From Neurospora crassa OR74A (Eukaryota > Ascomycota > Sordariomycetes > Sordariales > Sordariaceae): a stretch of DNA of 64,000 bases. Under the pieces are notes generated by a model that saw only the letters and a program-made list of their open reading frames with translations, searched no databases and was not told where the DNA came from. Location: assembly GCF_000182925.2 (NCBI RefSeq), contig NC_026506.1, positions 1,550,001 through 1,614,000 of the forward strand. The letters are read 5' to 3'. A program made the translations under genes and the position numbers. Positions 37,067-48,871 of the stretch are shown in pieces (the first letter of the stretch is position 1; every line of letters starts with the position of its first letter).

Positions 37067-38101
37067 CCTAACCGTGGGGGAGTGGAGGTCGGGTTGCAGA
37101 AATATTTGACGTGGACGCAGATCTGGAAATGCACCTCTGGCGGTAGTTTGTCGGGGCTACCTAGTTTAGCTCTTCTTCAATGCAGAAAGGCAAATTAGTA
37201 ATGCCTGTCAAAATGTTTCACATGGGCCAGAATGGGTCATGATTTGTTCATGCCTCATTACCGATAGAGCCTCGTTTTCTGCCCGGTCTCGGACATTGAC
37301 GAAGAGGTACTCCGGCTGAGTCCAGGTGAAAACCGGGGACCTCAGCTCAACGACCTTAACAGGCTGTAGCGGAGACCTTTTGGAGGATCATCCCATGTCC
37401 CCATCTGTTCCCCGTCCGTTACAGTCACGCTGATTACCTATCCCTTTCCCAACTATGTACATGTGCAAAATTGTCCAGTTTTGCCAAGATCAAAAGGTGG
37501 CCAATCGTCCGGTCTCATTGTATCCACATGTACATTGCATGTCTGTGCTCCTGCAGACCCGAGACCTTGATTTTACCAGCACTTGCAGCACTCTTTTCGT
37601 CATTGCAGGGGATTTCGTGAGTTGGTGGTGTAATTGACCAATACCCATTCGCACCGTTAAAGGGATAAGTAAAAAAGGACTTGATCACGTGAGAACACAT
37701 TCATGGTTTTCGTCCGTTCCCTTGTTACGTACCTAGGTGGGTGGAGGTAAGTGTAGAGTGAACAGCCCCAAAGAGCTGCAACCTTCCATTCATGTACACT
37801 ACAGGACTACCTAGGCGCCCTCAAATCGCCTGGTCGCACTTGACGTGGTCGCAGTTTGTCACCACGCAATTATTACCAGGGTCGTGGGCAGCCTAGGCGA
37901 ACAAAGCAGAAATCGAGACCTACACTAAATACGAACCTACTTAAGGAACGGCAGATAAGGGAGGGGCTAAAGTGGGAAGCACCCGCTGCAATTGGAACTG
38001 CCTGGAACAGCTGGAACGTGGAACCGAGCAGCTAGAGACGTCGGCAATGAAGCCAAGTGGAATTTGACGAAAAACCCAACCCAACCACTGACTGACTGAA
38101 A
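37067..38101. other. Intergenic region and promoter of the Zn2Cys6 gene
   Basis: It includes the motif ACGTACCTAGGTGGG near 37727 and several AGGTA repeats, as is common in these intergenic regions. No coding sequence recognised. Confidence 0.4.
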
Positions 38102-41100
38102 ATGGATCTTCTCGAGACACAGGTCAGCGACCTGCGCTCCTTTCTCGGCGCCGGAGGTCTGCCTTCTGCAACTACAACCAACACAACGTCTACCGCTCCC
38201 ATCTCTTCATCTCCAGATGGCATAGGTGCAGCTGCTGCGGCTACTCAGCAAGGAATGTCTGGCTCAACACCGGGAGCCTCTGGAGGCGCTTTGGGTGGTC
38301 TGGGTTCAATCTCGGCGACAGGGCTGACGGGCGGAAGCGGTGGTGGCGTCGTCCAGGGTGGGATGCCTTCGAGTGCCGCCTTGCCGCCGCATCCATCTAC
38401 TGCGTACTCACTCACCAAATCAAACCTATACAACAGTCACCACCACCTTCATCCGCTCCAGAGTCACCAGCGAGACTATGGGCCTCACGACTTCGCGTCT
38501 GGTCCCATGAGGACGGCTGAAGGTACAAATCATGGGGCCCCCCGACCATCCATCACTGGTAGCACAACCGCCTCCCTCGCCAACCCTCATGACCCCTACC
38601 GTCGCAACTCGTCCGTGTACTCCCCGCACGGTGATAATTCCGCCCAAAATGACATGAACTACGGCTCCATGTCTCCGGCAACACAGTCGGATACATATAC
38701 CCAAGATCACCCTACCGGCACAGCACCTCGGAGCAACAGAACTACCTCGGGCAGTGCCGCTAAGCGCAAGGCCGCCGATGACGATGGCGCTTCAAGCTCT
38801 ACCAAGCAACAGCGGAGTAAAAGAAATCGAGTGTGTAGCATCTCCATCCATGAACCTCATCCAGTCCTACCTCCTCTCATCTTCAGCATGTGGCATAGTA
38901 TCATCCTGTTTACAGACATGTTAGCTAACCTCAATTTTGCTCGTAGTACACTTCGATAGCATGGTATGTGGTCACCTCCTTCCTTTTCCACTTTCCATAT
39001 CTACCCTCAAAAGGACTTCGGGCCCTCGAGAGATTTGGAGACGACTCCCTTTTCTTCTAATACCTACCTATGTAAGTGCTGACCGTGGCCATCAACATCC
39101 GCAGCAACGAGTGCAAGCGCCGCAAGATCAAGTGCAATGGCCAAACCCCTTGTCAGCGATGCGGCCATCTCAACCTCCAGTGTCTCTATGCGCCCAACTG
39201 TTGCTCGCACAGTCTCAAGGATTCGGACGAGTTCAAACAGATGGCCGACCAAGTGAGCCGTCTCCAGGATCAGGTCGAAACTCTCTTCAGCAACATGAGT
39301 GCCTTGCGCCAGGAAGCCCTACGTCTCGCTCCCATTCACGACCGCATCTTGCCACCGCCTTCGGCGACGGTCACTCCCTCGCCATCGACAGCCTCCATGC
39401 CCCAGTTTTCAAAGCCTCTCGCGCCTTTGCGACCGCCATCGGCGTTTAATGGACCGACCAGCATTGCTTTTACCGTGGATGTGGCCAAAAACACCCTGCA
39501 CAACATGGGATACGCCGGTGCCAGCGAGGCCCTCGACGACAGTGGTGACAGTGGCGACGGCAACAGCGGCCCACAGGCCGAACCGACACCGCGTACATCA
39601 CCGACGCCGCTACCCCCGATCCAGCCATCCTCTTATCAAAGACAGATGGATCCACTGTGGGAGTTTAGCCAGGCTGAAATGATCCGACTTTGCAAGCTGC
39701 ACGACGAGGAAGTCAGTGTCATGTATCCTGTTATGAAGATGGAGCCTACGATTCAGCATGCGATCGAGATCTCTGAGTGGATGGAAAAACTGAAAAGACA
39801 AGGCATGGTGCCATCGGAAGACCAATGCGAGATTTTCACCGATGATAAGACGCTTTTACTCAAGATTGTTCTATGCACTGCCTTGGTTATCCAGGAGCAC
39901 GGACACAGCGCAATGGCAGCTCGGCTGTACGAAACCATCGAGGCTGTTACTATGAAGACGCTGATGAGTGGGCTTACCGATGTCCTCAAGTTACCCTATC
40001 TAGCTCTTGTTGCCGGCTACAAGTTCTTTTCTAATGACGAGGTTGCGGCCTGGCGTATGATGGGCCAACTCATGCGGCTATGCTTCGAACTGGGTCTACA
40101 CCGCCGAGAAGGACTTGATAAGATCACCGACCCTCAGGACAGGAAGAACACTATAAACACATTTTGGATCGTCTATGTGCTGGAGAGGAGGTGGAGCTTC
40201 GCCACTGGCTTGCCTTTTGTGTGCGACGATGCCAAGATTGACCCAAAGCTGCCCTACCCGGTAAGACTGAGATATCGAAGAGGCCCTACATTCAAGAGCC
40301 CGCGCTGACTTTTGGTACAGGATGACAACCCATTCTTGCGGGCGATGATTACCTGGTCCATGCTGGCTGCCAAGACCTGGAAGTTGATAGATTATTTCGA
40401 GCCGGCCGTCATCCGTGAACTCAAGCCTAGTGACTTTGAAGAGCTGGACAATAAGATCCTTGCCTGGTACGACAGCGTGCCTGAAGAAATCAAGATCAGT
40501 ACGCATGAACCAGTCAAGATGCCGATAGGGGGCACCCAGCGCTTGCAGATCTGGACCCGACTGAGGCTCAACCAGGTGCGTTGATGTAGCCTTGAGGGTT
40601 TTTCTTTTGTAAAAGAAATCGGTTGCTTACTCTTGTTTTTAGATACGCATCTGGCTGTATACGCCAATACTGCACAGCGCCATCAGCATCGCCGAGAACA
40701 TGGAGTTTGCGCGCAGAGCCGTCGAGCTAGCCAAAGAGACAATTCATTATCTGACGGACCTCAACGATACCACGAACATATACCGCCGCATGCAAATGTT
40801 TGGCCACCAGTTTCTCACCTCCTCCATCGCCGTCTTGTTCCTCGCTTCCACCCACGCACCACTCCAATTCAGCGCGTCCTGCCGCAAGGAATTCTACATG
40901 GCCCTTGAACTGATCAAGGATATGTCGGCAAAGTCATGGGTGTCGCGACGAATATGGCGCACGATTGGGTCCCTAAAGAAGTACGCTGCTCGGTTGGGAA
41001 TGGAAGAAGACAGCTCGAAAACTTCGAACCCGACGACCCGCAACAGCGCTATGGCCAGGCCACTCGGGCGCTTTCAGGACAATGCTGCCGGCGGTAGTCC

Positions 41101-41518
41101 TGCGAGCAGTGTATACAGCCCTGGCACCGCCACATACTCGGGAGGAGGGCCGTTTGGCCGCTCCGACACTCTTTCCCAAGGAACCAGAAGCGGCGAACTT
41201 GCCTCGGATGCCTCAACTCCGGCGGCTCATCAGAGCCAGATGCAAGGCTCGTCGCCGGATGATTCGACCAACGGGCTCAGGCTACATACTGAGATGTCTC
41301 GCATCTTTGAGAATATGCAAGGTGGTCTGCCTTCGGGAAGGATGCGGGCAAACCGGATTCACTCACCCGACGTGGCTATGAGCGGCGCTGGAGGTGGTGG
41401 GTACTTTTCCAATTTGACGAACTCTCATGATGTTGGTATGACTGGGAGAGCATCCACGGGAAGCCCTGCGTCCTCTAACGGGGCTGGGGTGTACCAGCAA
41501 CTCAGGGATATGTTTTAG
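38102..41518 (+). CDS. Zn(II)2Cys6 fungal transcription factor
   Basis: Five exons (38102-38830, 38947-38963, 39105-40260, 40321-40575, 40643-41518) encode 1010 residues. The N-terminal 230 residues are Ser/Gly/Thr-rich, ending in a basic patch (KQQRSKRNR). Exon 2 is only 17 nt and supplies YTSIA plus two bases of the first zinc-cluster Cys. Splicing yields IACNECKRRKIKCNGQTPCQ, a canonical C-x2-C-x6-C-x5-C-x2-C-x6-C binuclear cluster (249-276). A linker and coiled coil (DQVSRLQDQVETLFSNM) for dimerisation follow. From about 390 there is a fungal transcription-factor middle-homology domain containing LPYLALVAGYKFFSND, MGQLMRLCFELGLHRREGL and LERRWSFATGLPF. The tail is Ser/Gly-rich. Such proteins bind CGG-type sites. 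The regulon is unknown and no specific orthologue is named. Confidence 0.9.
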
Positions 41519-42144
41519 ATGTGGAATCTCGCAGAATATAGGTTGTCAAGCTTGAGCATGATTGTTTTAGTATTAGGAAGAATTATGGACACGATACCCA
41601 TACAACATATTAGGTAGAGGTAGTTTGGGAGTACCGGGAGGGTAGTAATGAACACGAGTCCGAGCTGAGCTGCTTCTCGGAAAAATAGTGCGAATTACAA
41701 ATCGGACCAGCGTGATTCTATATCAGTACAGGAAGCTTTTCTTTTCTAAGAGTAGGCAAGAAGCACATGGTTGGATGGCCCGGATTTTGGCACTTCTAGA
41801 TCGGAGTTTACCCTAACCCCGGATCATCTGCTTGGGATACTTATCAAAGTGGTTCGTCTCGGACGTTCCAGTCCTGATATGTGATCCAGAGGGTAGCACC
41901 TGCAGGTTGCTCTAGTGTACAGGCCACAGCAAGGCCACATATGCACCTCCAGGCAGTTACAGCACTGCATCGATTACATCAGCAGTGCAGGTTCGTCAAC
42001 GACATCGATGGAGCTTTCCCAACAACTCATGTATTTTCTCCCCAACTGAAATCTTCCAGACACTTGGACGTGCCTCTGCACCAGATAAAACATCACTCAC
42101 CAACTCCGAATCGCGCAGCATCCTGAAAACAGCCGACTGTAAGA
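41519..42144. other. Intergenic region
   Basis: 3' flank of the Zn2Cys6 gene and promoter of the dehydrogenase. Contains one telomere-like CCCTAACCCC at 41811-41820. Confidence 0.4.
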
Positions 42145-43432
42145 ATGGCCGCCACTGCCAAAACAGTAGTAGCAACAGGTGCTTCATCCGGCCTGGTCAG
42201 TACACTACCCCACCCCACCTTTGGTCCCTCCCGATCAACCCTTCCATGTCCATGTCACGTCTGCTCCGGCATACACCCTTATCCCCCCCCTCCCTCCTCT
42301 TCAGTCAAAGAAGCTATGAACCAACACTCTTAACACCGACGCAGGGCTTCCACGTAATCAAGCATCTCCTCTCCCAGACCTCGCAGCCGTACAATTTCAT
42401 CCTCGGCGCCCGCGATGCGTCCCGTACCCAAGATGCTTATCGATCTGCATTTCAAGGAGCGTCCTTGGACCCCCACTCTCTTGACATCCTGCCGCTGGAG
42501 CTGGCTGATCTCAAGTCTGTGAAGCACTTTGCAAAGCAGACGTTGGAGAAGCTTGAGGGGAAAAGGATTGATTATTTGTTCTTGAATGCCGGGATCACGA
42601 ATGGCGCTGGGACTGAGAAAGCGGGGCCGGGAGGGAGCAAATGGTGTGAGGCGTTGGTGGTGAATCATTTGTGTAAGTCTGTGCTGTTTCCCATGAGGTT
42701 TCATTTGGTCGGATAGGACAATCTAACTTGGCCGGCCCGGAAATAGCCCAACATTATTTAACCCACCTTCTCCTCCCTGCGCTTCTCCGACCTGGATCCG
42801 ACACCACTGCCGATAGCAATAGCCGCATCGTTGTAGTGTCCTCGGGCGCTATCCGCCGCGTCACGGACCCTAGCACGCTCGAAGAAGATCTGCTGGCCGG
42901 CTCGGGCAAGGACGGAAACACCGTATATGCCGAGACCAAGTTTGTGCAGTTGCTCGGGGCGCACTGGTGGCGGAGAAAGCTGAAGGATACGGCGTGTAAG
43001 GTGGTAGCGGTCAGCCCGGGATTGATCCCCGGGACGGGCATTGGAAGGGGAAGTGGACTCGTGTTGAGCATGGAGATGAAGGATGCGAAGAGTGTGGACG
43101 AAGGTGAGTTTCCGGTTCTCTACGTTTCTAGCGGTGTCGCTACAATCTGGGCTCTTTCTGCATACATGTGGAGAGGCGCCGTGAATGGGGATGCACGGAG
43201 GCTCTGATTCACAAGAGTCAATAACTAACAGTATAATATAGGGGCGCAGAGTATCCTGCGGGCTTTTACGCGGGATGATTTCCCCGAAGATCCGAATCGC
43301 ATCTTCCTGACGAGCTGGGGAGAGTGGTGGGAAAGTGAAACTATAGGGAAGACGCTGGATAAGGAACTACAGGATCGATGGTGCCCTGAGAAGGAGGAGA
43401 TTGAGACGGAGAAGGGGTTGAAGGATTTTTAG
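42145..43432 (+). CDS. Short-chain dehydrogenase/reductase (SDR)
   Basis: An NAD(P)-dependent oxidoreductase of 308 residues from four exons (42145-42195, 42345-42672, 42747-43103, 43242-43432). Splicing joins ATGASSGL to GFHVIKHLL, recreating the Rossmann dinucleotide motif TGxxxGxG, with intron 1 placed inside the motif. Further SDR hallmarks are YLFLNAG (NNAG-type), SRIVVVSSGA with the catalytic Ser, and VYAETKFVQ with the catalytic YxxxK. The PG motif appears as AVSPGLIPGTGIG. The C-terminal exon ends in a charged tail (EKEEIETEKGLKDF). Layout and spacing resemble the protochlorophyllide-reductase/WWOX-like fungal SDRs, but the substrate is unknown. The intron 3 donor is GTGAGT and the acceptor TATAG. 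Confidence 0.88.
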
Positions 43433-45513
43433 TTGTTGAGGGGGAAACTCGGCAATGTTTATAGGTGTGTTCCCTTGTACTCGAGGATTACCCGCTTGCA
43501 ACAGTCCGCTTTCCTTTTTCTTCCTTCTTTTCTTTCTTGATCTATGATTACCTCCATGTAGTTGGAATTAGACATGTTTCTCTCGCAGACTACACCGGTC
43601 TTCAAGACTGAAATAAGCGTCAGACATGCAAGCAAGAGAACTTGAGAGCGTGCGTGCGATTTTAGGCTTTTTTGTACGATGCACTAGGGACTTTGTCGGT
43701 GAAGACCGAGGTGCTTGGGATCGCGTTTCTGGTCTGAAAGCAAAGTCGTTGTTTGCACGAAGAGAATGTCGTTATCTAGGTGGTTTATGTCGCATACTTG
43801 GTATTTGCCCAAGTAGTTGAGACCACTAAACCTAACATGCCGGTCCGTTGCGACGTTTGCGCAAGATTCACGATAACGTGTACCGTTCGAGTGTCCCTCT
43901 CGCCATCTTTTTGCATGAAGCAGTCAACCAACCCGTCAGACCACTGGGACTTCGTATATAATAGGTAGGTAAGCTACTATCGATGAAAAGCGAACAACAC
44001 TGGAAGCTTTACAGTTCGGGACGATTAGTTAGCAGTTTCAAAGTGTCTCGTGATATCGATACGAAGGACGGGAACGCAATCCTTTATATGTAAAAAAAAA
44101 AATCCTCGGTTGTTGGTACAAGTAGGATAAACTGCATGACACGAGATACTACTACCTCTACCAACCGAAGGGCGTTCGGCATTACCGAACGCTGTGGTGC
44201 AACCATCATGGCCGCCAAGACTCACGAACTTTCATGGCCGAGTCCTTTGGAGCAGAACAGCCGATGGCGTGCATGGGCATACAGGTATCGAACGCCATTT
44301 CAGCCCGCGAAGCGTACGACGAATCAAGAATTCGACAATGGCACAAGTTTGTGGTGATTAGAGGTAATGATGACGGGATAGCTTTTCGTCACTTTAGCCG
44401 CGCCGCGTGGTGATGTAATGTTTTCCCATCCATCCCGTCGGGACCTCTTCTATGTTCGTCCCGGCACACCCAACCCACCGTTCGCCAACTCTTTAAGAGT
44501 GGAGAGAGGAAGTGCGGAGTTTAGACACAGGCTGTCAATAGCGGAGGCTACGGCGGCCACAGCGGCCTTGGTTCAGCGCTACCTGATCCGGCATCCCGGA
44601 TGTAGCGGATGTGACGTGTGATTGCCCCTGGGGTATCACAACCTGATATATGTAAAGGTGATGCGGGAGCGGAATACGAGGTTGTAATACCTCCCGTCTG
44701 TATGGATTGATGTAAAAGGCCATTTCTTGAATTTCCACTTGGGCGATCACTGGGGGTGGCAACCTAAGCCTTCGGTCATAAGGTGGCAGTCTGTACGAGA
44801 AATGGCAATTTCAAACATATCAAGACTTTAGTTCTCTGTAACACCACTAGCGCCTTGGCTGTACCGCGCTACTACCCTTCAACCTACTGGGGCGTACTGT
44901 GTACTAGCTCTAACGTAGTAGTGTAAGGTCCCTAAAGGGCCCTCCAACCCCAGGATTTGAGGCAACGCCAAGGGCCCCAAAGGTCCATGGTTCCAGGTGA
45001 TGATCACGTTCCGTCGTCAGCTGTAGCTGACTAAGATAGTCGGCGTTCGGAATACGAAAATCAAAAGCCTAGTGTACACTGTTTGGGAAAAGAAAAAATA
45101 ATGTCGGTCAGCACCATACCTATTTACGCCATAAGAAGCGGAGTTGGAAGTGCCCCTTCCGGAGAGAACAAAGTTTGCTGTTGTGCGGGCAGGCTGGGGA
45201 CGATGTTGGTTTGTATAAATGAAGGGCCGGCCGGTTGACGAACAAATGGTTGTGTCCTTCTTCTCCCCCCATCTCCCTTGCCGGTTTGTGTCTCACCAGA
45301 TCGACAGGAAGCTTGCGTCAATCCCTACCAACATTCTGTGTAACAAGTCACAACAGTTGGTCCATTTTATATCAACAGCAGAACGTCGCGGGAACTTTTC
45401 TCAGCTCTACCGTCCGCCTTCGTTCTTTCCCAAAGTTGAACCAGACCGAATAAGTTTCTTCAGAACGTCAACTGAACCTCTTCCTCACCACCTCCATCAA
45501 ACCACCAACCAAA
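43433..45513. other. Long intergenic region, no gene supported
   Basis: Two kilobases with only short open frames. Near 44930-45000 there are self-complementary GGTCCC/GGGCCC-rich words. The last 150 bases are the leader of the secreted-protein gene. Confidence 0.4.
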
Positions 45514-46158
45514 ATGAAATCAACTACCGCCCTTCTTACCGCGTTCAGCGCCCTCGCCGTCTCTCCTGCCCTCGCTGACTTCGATGGCTTCTTCCGCTTC
45601 ATCGGCGGCAACTCCGTCATCTCCGGCCAGCGTCTACGCCTAAACAACTCGATCCCCTGGACGTCCCCCGGCGTGTCGCACGCCCCTTACAATCCTGCCG
45701 ACCATTTCTCGCGCATCTACATCAACGACACTACCCCCTCTCTCCTCTACGTCGTTCCCACCAACCCTCACCCTCCTCCAGTGCCCGGCTACTACGCCCT
45801 TTCCGGCACCGAGGGCGTGCCAGACGCGTACAGGCTGGTGCAGACGTACAGACCGGATGAGGAAGGGACCGTGAATTTGTACAAGGATTGGAAGGTCAAG
45901 AAGGTTTGTAACCAGGCGAAGAATGAGACGAGGCTTCTACTGAGATATGGCAATGATTTGTACAACGAGTGGAGGTGGATTGCGGTTAGGGAGGTTGGGT
46001 TTACCGGGGCCGAGAGGTGGGTGCCTTGGTGGGTGAAGCACAGTGACGCCAATGTTGGTAACTTGACGACGTGGGATTATGACATTGCGGATTTGGAGCT
46101 GGTGGAAGCTGAGGGGCCCGTAAACTCGAATGCGCCAGGGGGTGTCCAGGAGAATTAA
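45514..46158 (+). CDS. Small secreted protein, function unknown
   Basis: A single exon of 214 residues. It begins with a clear signal peptide (MKSTTALLTAFSALAVSPAL, cleavage probably after ALA at about residue 21). The mature part has potential N-glycosylation sites (NNS, NDT, NET, NLT), a single cysteine, and several aromatic-rich strands (WVPWWVKHSDANVG, RLLLRYGNDLYNEWRWI). No membrane helix or GPI signal is seen after the signal peptide. I do not recognise a family; a secreted or cell-wall protein is the safest reading. Confidence 0.8.
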   Translation: MKSTTALLTAFSALAVSPALADFDGFFRFIGGNSVISGQRLRLNNSIPWTSPGVSHAPYNPADHFSRIYINDTTPSLLYVVPTNPHPPPVPGYYALSGTEGVPDAYRLVQTYRPDEEGTVNLYKDWKVKKVCNQAKNETRLLLRYGNDLYNEWRWIAVREVGFTGAERWVPWWVKHSDANVGNLTTWDYDIADLELVEAEGPVNSNAPGGVQEN

Positions 46159-47192
46159 GGGGTGCCGTGGGCTTGGACTTGGGGAGTAATGGAGGAGGGT
46201 CGACGAGACCTCCTAGGCAAGGGAAAAAAGAAAGGAGGGAACAGGCTTGAGAGGCGGAGATCTGAGGATTCGGAGTAACGGCGATGGGGTAAGTGCCCCC
46301 AAGGAGTAATAGTTAATTGGGGTTTCATCTATGATCAACGGCGAGGTGGTCAGGAGGATGACCAGCCCCGTTTTTCACATTCTTGCACATAGTTTTGACC
46401 GCCCTCGTGGTCTTTAATTTCAATTCCTTCAATTTCTTCAATTCTTTATCAAACCCCATGCCATCATTTGCCCTCGTTCGCATGGTAGTATCCATGTAGA
46501 CGAAGTTCATACACTTTTTGTTATGGTGTTGTTAAGTCGTCGTCCCGCTGCCTCTGGATTTGAACAAAGAAACTCTTGACTTAGGCACCGAAGCGCTAAT
46601 TCTGAGTTGGAAGTAGCATAGATTGCTGTTCATTTCGAGGAGCCGGGCTGTGTCCACAAAGACAGCAGCTGCCTAGCACAGACGCATCGGATTGAACACA
46701 AGAAAGGGGATCTTTGACAGTTTTATCCGACCGATAAAGAAGGTGAAATCAAAACATGGCTACCTCTAGGTACTAACGACGTCGGACAGGGGTATCAGTT
46801 GTTCGCCTTTCAGTCAAGCAAATATTCAAGCCGTCTCATTCCGTCGACAAAAGAAGAATGTCTGGTCTCGAAGCTCCACGCCGAAGCTTGAAGCTTGATG
46901 TCTTCATCCCGTGGACAGTAAGTTATTCCACCCAACAGCATCGGTCCTAGAACTCTCATGACCTGGCAAACAATCATCCACGGTATTTATTCATAGGACA
47001 TTACCCGTGTTCAATGCCGCACAACTAGGGAGCATTTTCAGTATAAAGATGGCACCATCACCCCAACCCGACGTTCTATCTTCTCTCTCCAAACCAGCCT
47101 CGACAGAAAACCATTCAAGACAGCAAAAAGAAAATCATCGAAACTTAGAGCTATCTATAACCGGTTCTCCATTATCTTCACCCACGGTTCAA
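46159..47192. other. Intergenic region with one possible micro-ORF
   Basis: On the minus strand 46510-46325 encodes 61 residues with a Lys/Leu helix (ELKKLKELKLKTTRAVK). It could be a small gene but has no supporting signal, so it is not called separately. Confidence 0.3.
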
Positions 47193-47327
47193 AATGCCCG
47201 AGAAGAAGCTCACGCCCAATTTTACGGTGAGGCGGATGACTGCCCCCGATCCGAATAAGAAGAAGGATGAGGACAATAAGCAGCAGGACAAGAAGGAGAA
47301 GGACCAGAAGAAGGACCCAAAGAAGTA
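47193..47327 (+). CDS. Very small Lys-rich ORF (45 residues), hypothetical
   Basis: It reads MPEKKLTPNFTVRRMTAPDP and then a Lys/Asp/Gln-rich tail (KKKDEDNKQQDKKEKDQKKD). The charged tail is low-complexity and the ORF is short, so translation is uncertain. A different overlapping frame from 47051 is open for 69 residues. It resembles the other tiny ORFs at 56164, 57198 and 58060 only in general style (Pro/Thr-rich start, charged helical end). Confidence 0.3.
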
Positions 47328-47501
47328 ATCTTCTTCTCACACCTTTTTTTACTGCTCAGCAGCGCCGGGTGAATGATATCCACTGTATTCCATCGGCAGA
47401 CAGGGGCGGACAGGAAGGAGCATGATCAACCAACGCCAAGATCAAGCGGAAGGAGAAACACCGAGGGAAAACAAATGCGAAACAAGAAAAAAAGAAATGC
47501 G

Positions 47502-47664
47502 TGCGCGGTCCGGGATTCGAACCCGGGGTCTTACACTTTTTGGTTAGTACTGCGGGTCGCCACGCCGCTTCTGCTTCACACAAATTGTGTGGTGCGTCCT
47601 CGGAGCCAGATCCCTCAGCACAGGTTTTTGAAGTGTACGCGTTTAACCACTACGCCAACCGCGC
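47502..47664 (-). tRNA. Intron-containing tRNA, anticodon CAA at the canonical position, short variable arm
   Basis: Read on the minus strand, the ends pair perfectly (GCGCGGT/ACCGCGC). The A-box TGGCGTAGTGG and B-box GGTTCGAATCC are intact, and a T7 terminator follows. Removing an 89-nt intron at 47626-47538, at the standard site one base after the anticodon, leaves a 73-nt cloverleaf: D-stem GCG/CGC, anticodon stem TACAC/GTGTA, loop TTCAAAA, variable loop AGACC, T-stem CCGGG/CCCGG, discriminator A. The anticodon would be CAA (Leu, UUG), but eukaryotic tRNA-Leu has a long class II variable arm and this one has only five bases. The amino-acid identity is therefore open. Confidence 0.75.
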
Positions 47665-48179
47665 TTTGTTGAAAGTAACACACACAGATCCAATACATAT
47701 ACCCCGAAGGAAGGAGCCCCGGGTATGTCTAGTGGTAGAGAGAGGTAGGTGCCGGTACGTACTTCCACGTACCTACCACTACTGGCTAAACTTTCGTGTG
47801 CCTGCCTGGGTTCTCTGTGACCTGGACTCAAGCTTGCCTTCCTTCCACATCGATGGCGACAAGCCGCCCTGACAGAACGTACCCGTTTCACCCCTTCATA
47901 GCACCACATCGTCGTCTTCTTTTGGGTTTCTTGGTTTCCTTTTCCTCCCCTCCATCACCACTACCGTTCTCCACAACAACCACACGTGCAGCATTAATGA
48001 TAGGTACAAATGCTGCTGCGGCACGGCAGCGACATAAATATGGGAATGTTGGGGCTTGTGTGACTGTACTTCATAGTTTGAATTTAAATATTGTTCAGTA
48101 ATAGGAAATTCGCTTTCGCTCCCTTTCACATCTCGCCCTTGACTCTCTTGCTACTATTCCCTTGTTGGTTGTGACCACT

Positions 48180-48180
<1 letters not shown>

Positions 48181-48215
<35 letters not shown>
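48181..48215 (+). repeat. Poly-T tract (35)
   Basis: The longest of three T homopolymers in 2 kb. On the minus strand it would be a poly-A tail for sequence lying to the right. Confidence 0.85.
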
Positions 48216-48217
<2 letters not shown>

Positions 48218-48845
48218 CTTGGACTAGATCTCGGTGAGTACTCTGTAGCAGGAACTAAACCCAAAGAGAAGGTGATGAAGTCTGCGAATCCTTTGTCTTT
48301 TTCGGTCTTGGTGGTAATAAGTTGCTGGTCGGGGTACCTTAGATATGCTCAACCAAGGCGATTGGACGATGGAAAATGGTGACTCTGGTCCCTTTGGTAC
48401 CTACCTAGGTACTTTTCACCAGCCGGGTCAGACAAGCAGTTCAATTCAGACAATCCTAGATCACCAGTAAATAATTTTCTGCTAACCAAGTGCTGACTTT
48501 TCGAGTCGACGAGAAGAGATAACACAGCAGAGACAGAAGAGTGTGATGATTCCTCCACGCATCGATGCTGTCGGATGGGAAAAGAATTCGAGTCTGCGCG
48601 GGAAATGCGCCAAGATCCGAGATGCACGGCACATTGAGGAACCCAAAGAGGAATGCATGGCGGATGTTATTGCACTAACACTGCTACCGCCCGAGAAGCG
48701 GTAACTAGGATAAGATGGCATCTAATCCAGTGCAGCATGTATCCCACTTTGTTGCATCTCCCTCTGATCGTGCCTACCCGCTGACTTCCCTCTACAACCA
48801 GCCCATGGAAAGAAAGCAAGAACAACATCACAAACCACCTGGCAG

Positions 48846-48871
48846 TTTTTTTTTTTTTTTTTTTTTTTTTT
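48846..48871 (+). repeat. Poly-T tract (26)
   Basis: Second of the three same-oriented T runs, 630 bp from the first. Confidence 0.85.

Noticed and set aside
46325-46510. A 61-codon minus-strand frame with a Lys/Leu helix
   Set aside because: Too short to accept without conservation; noted in the intergenic entry.
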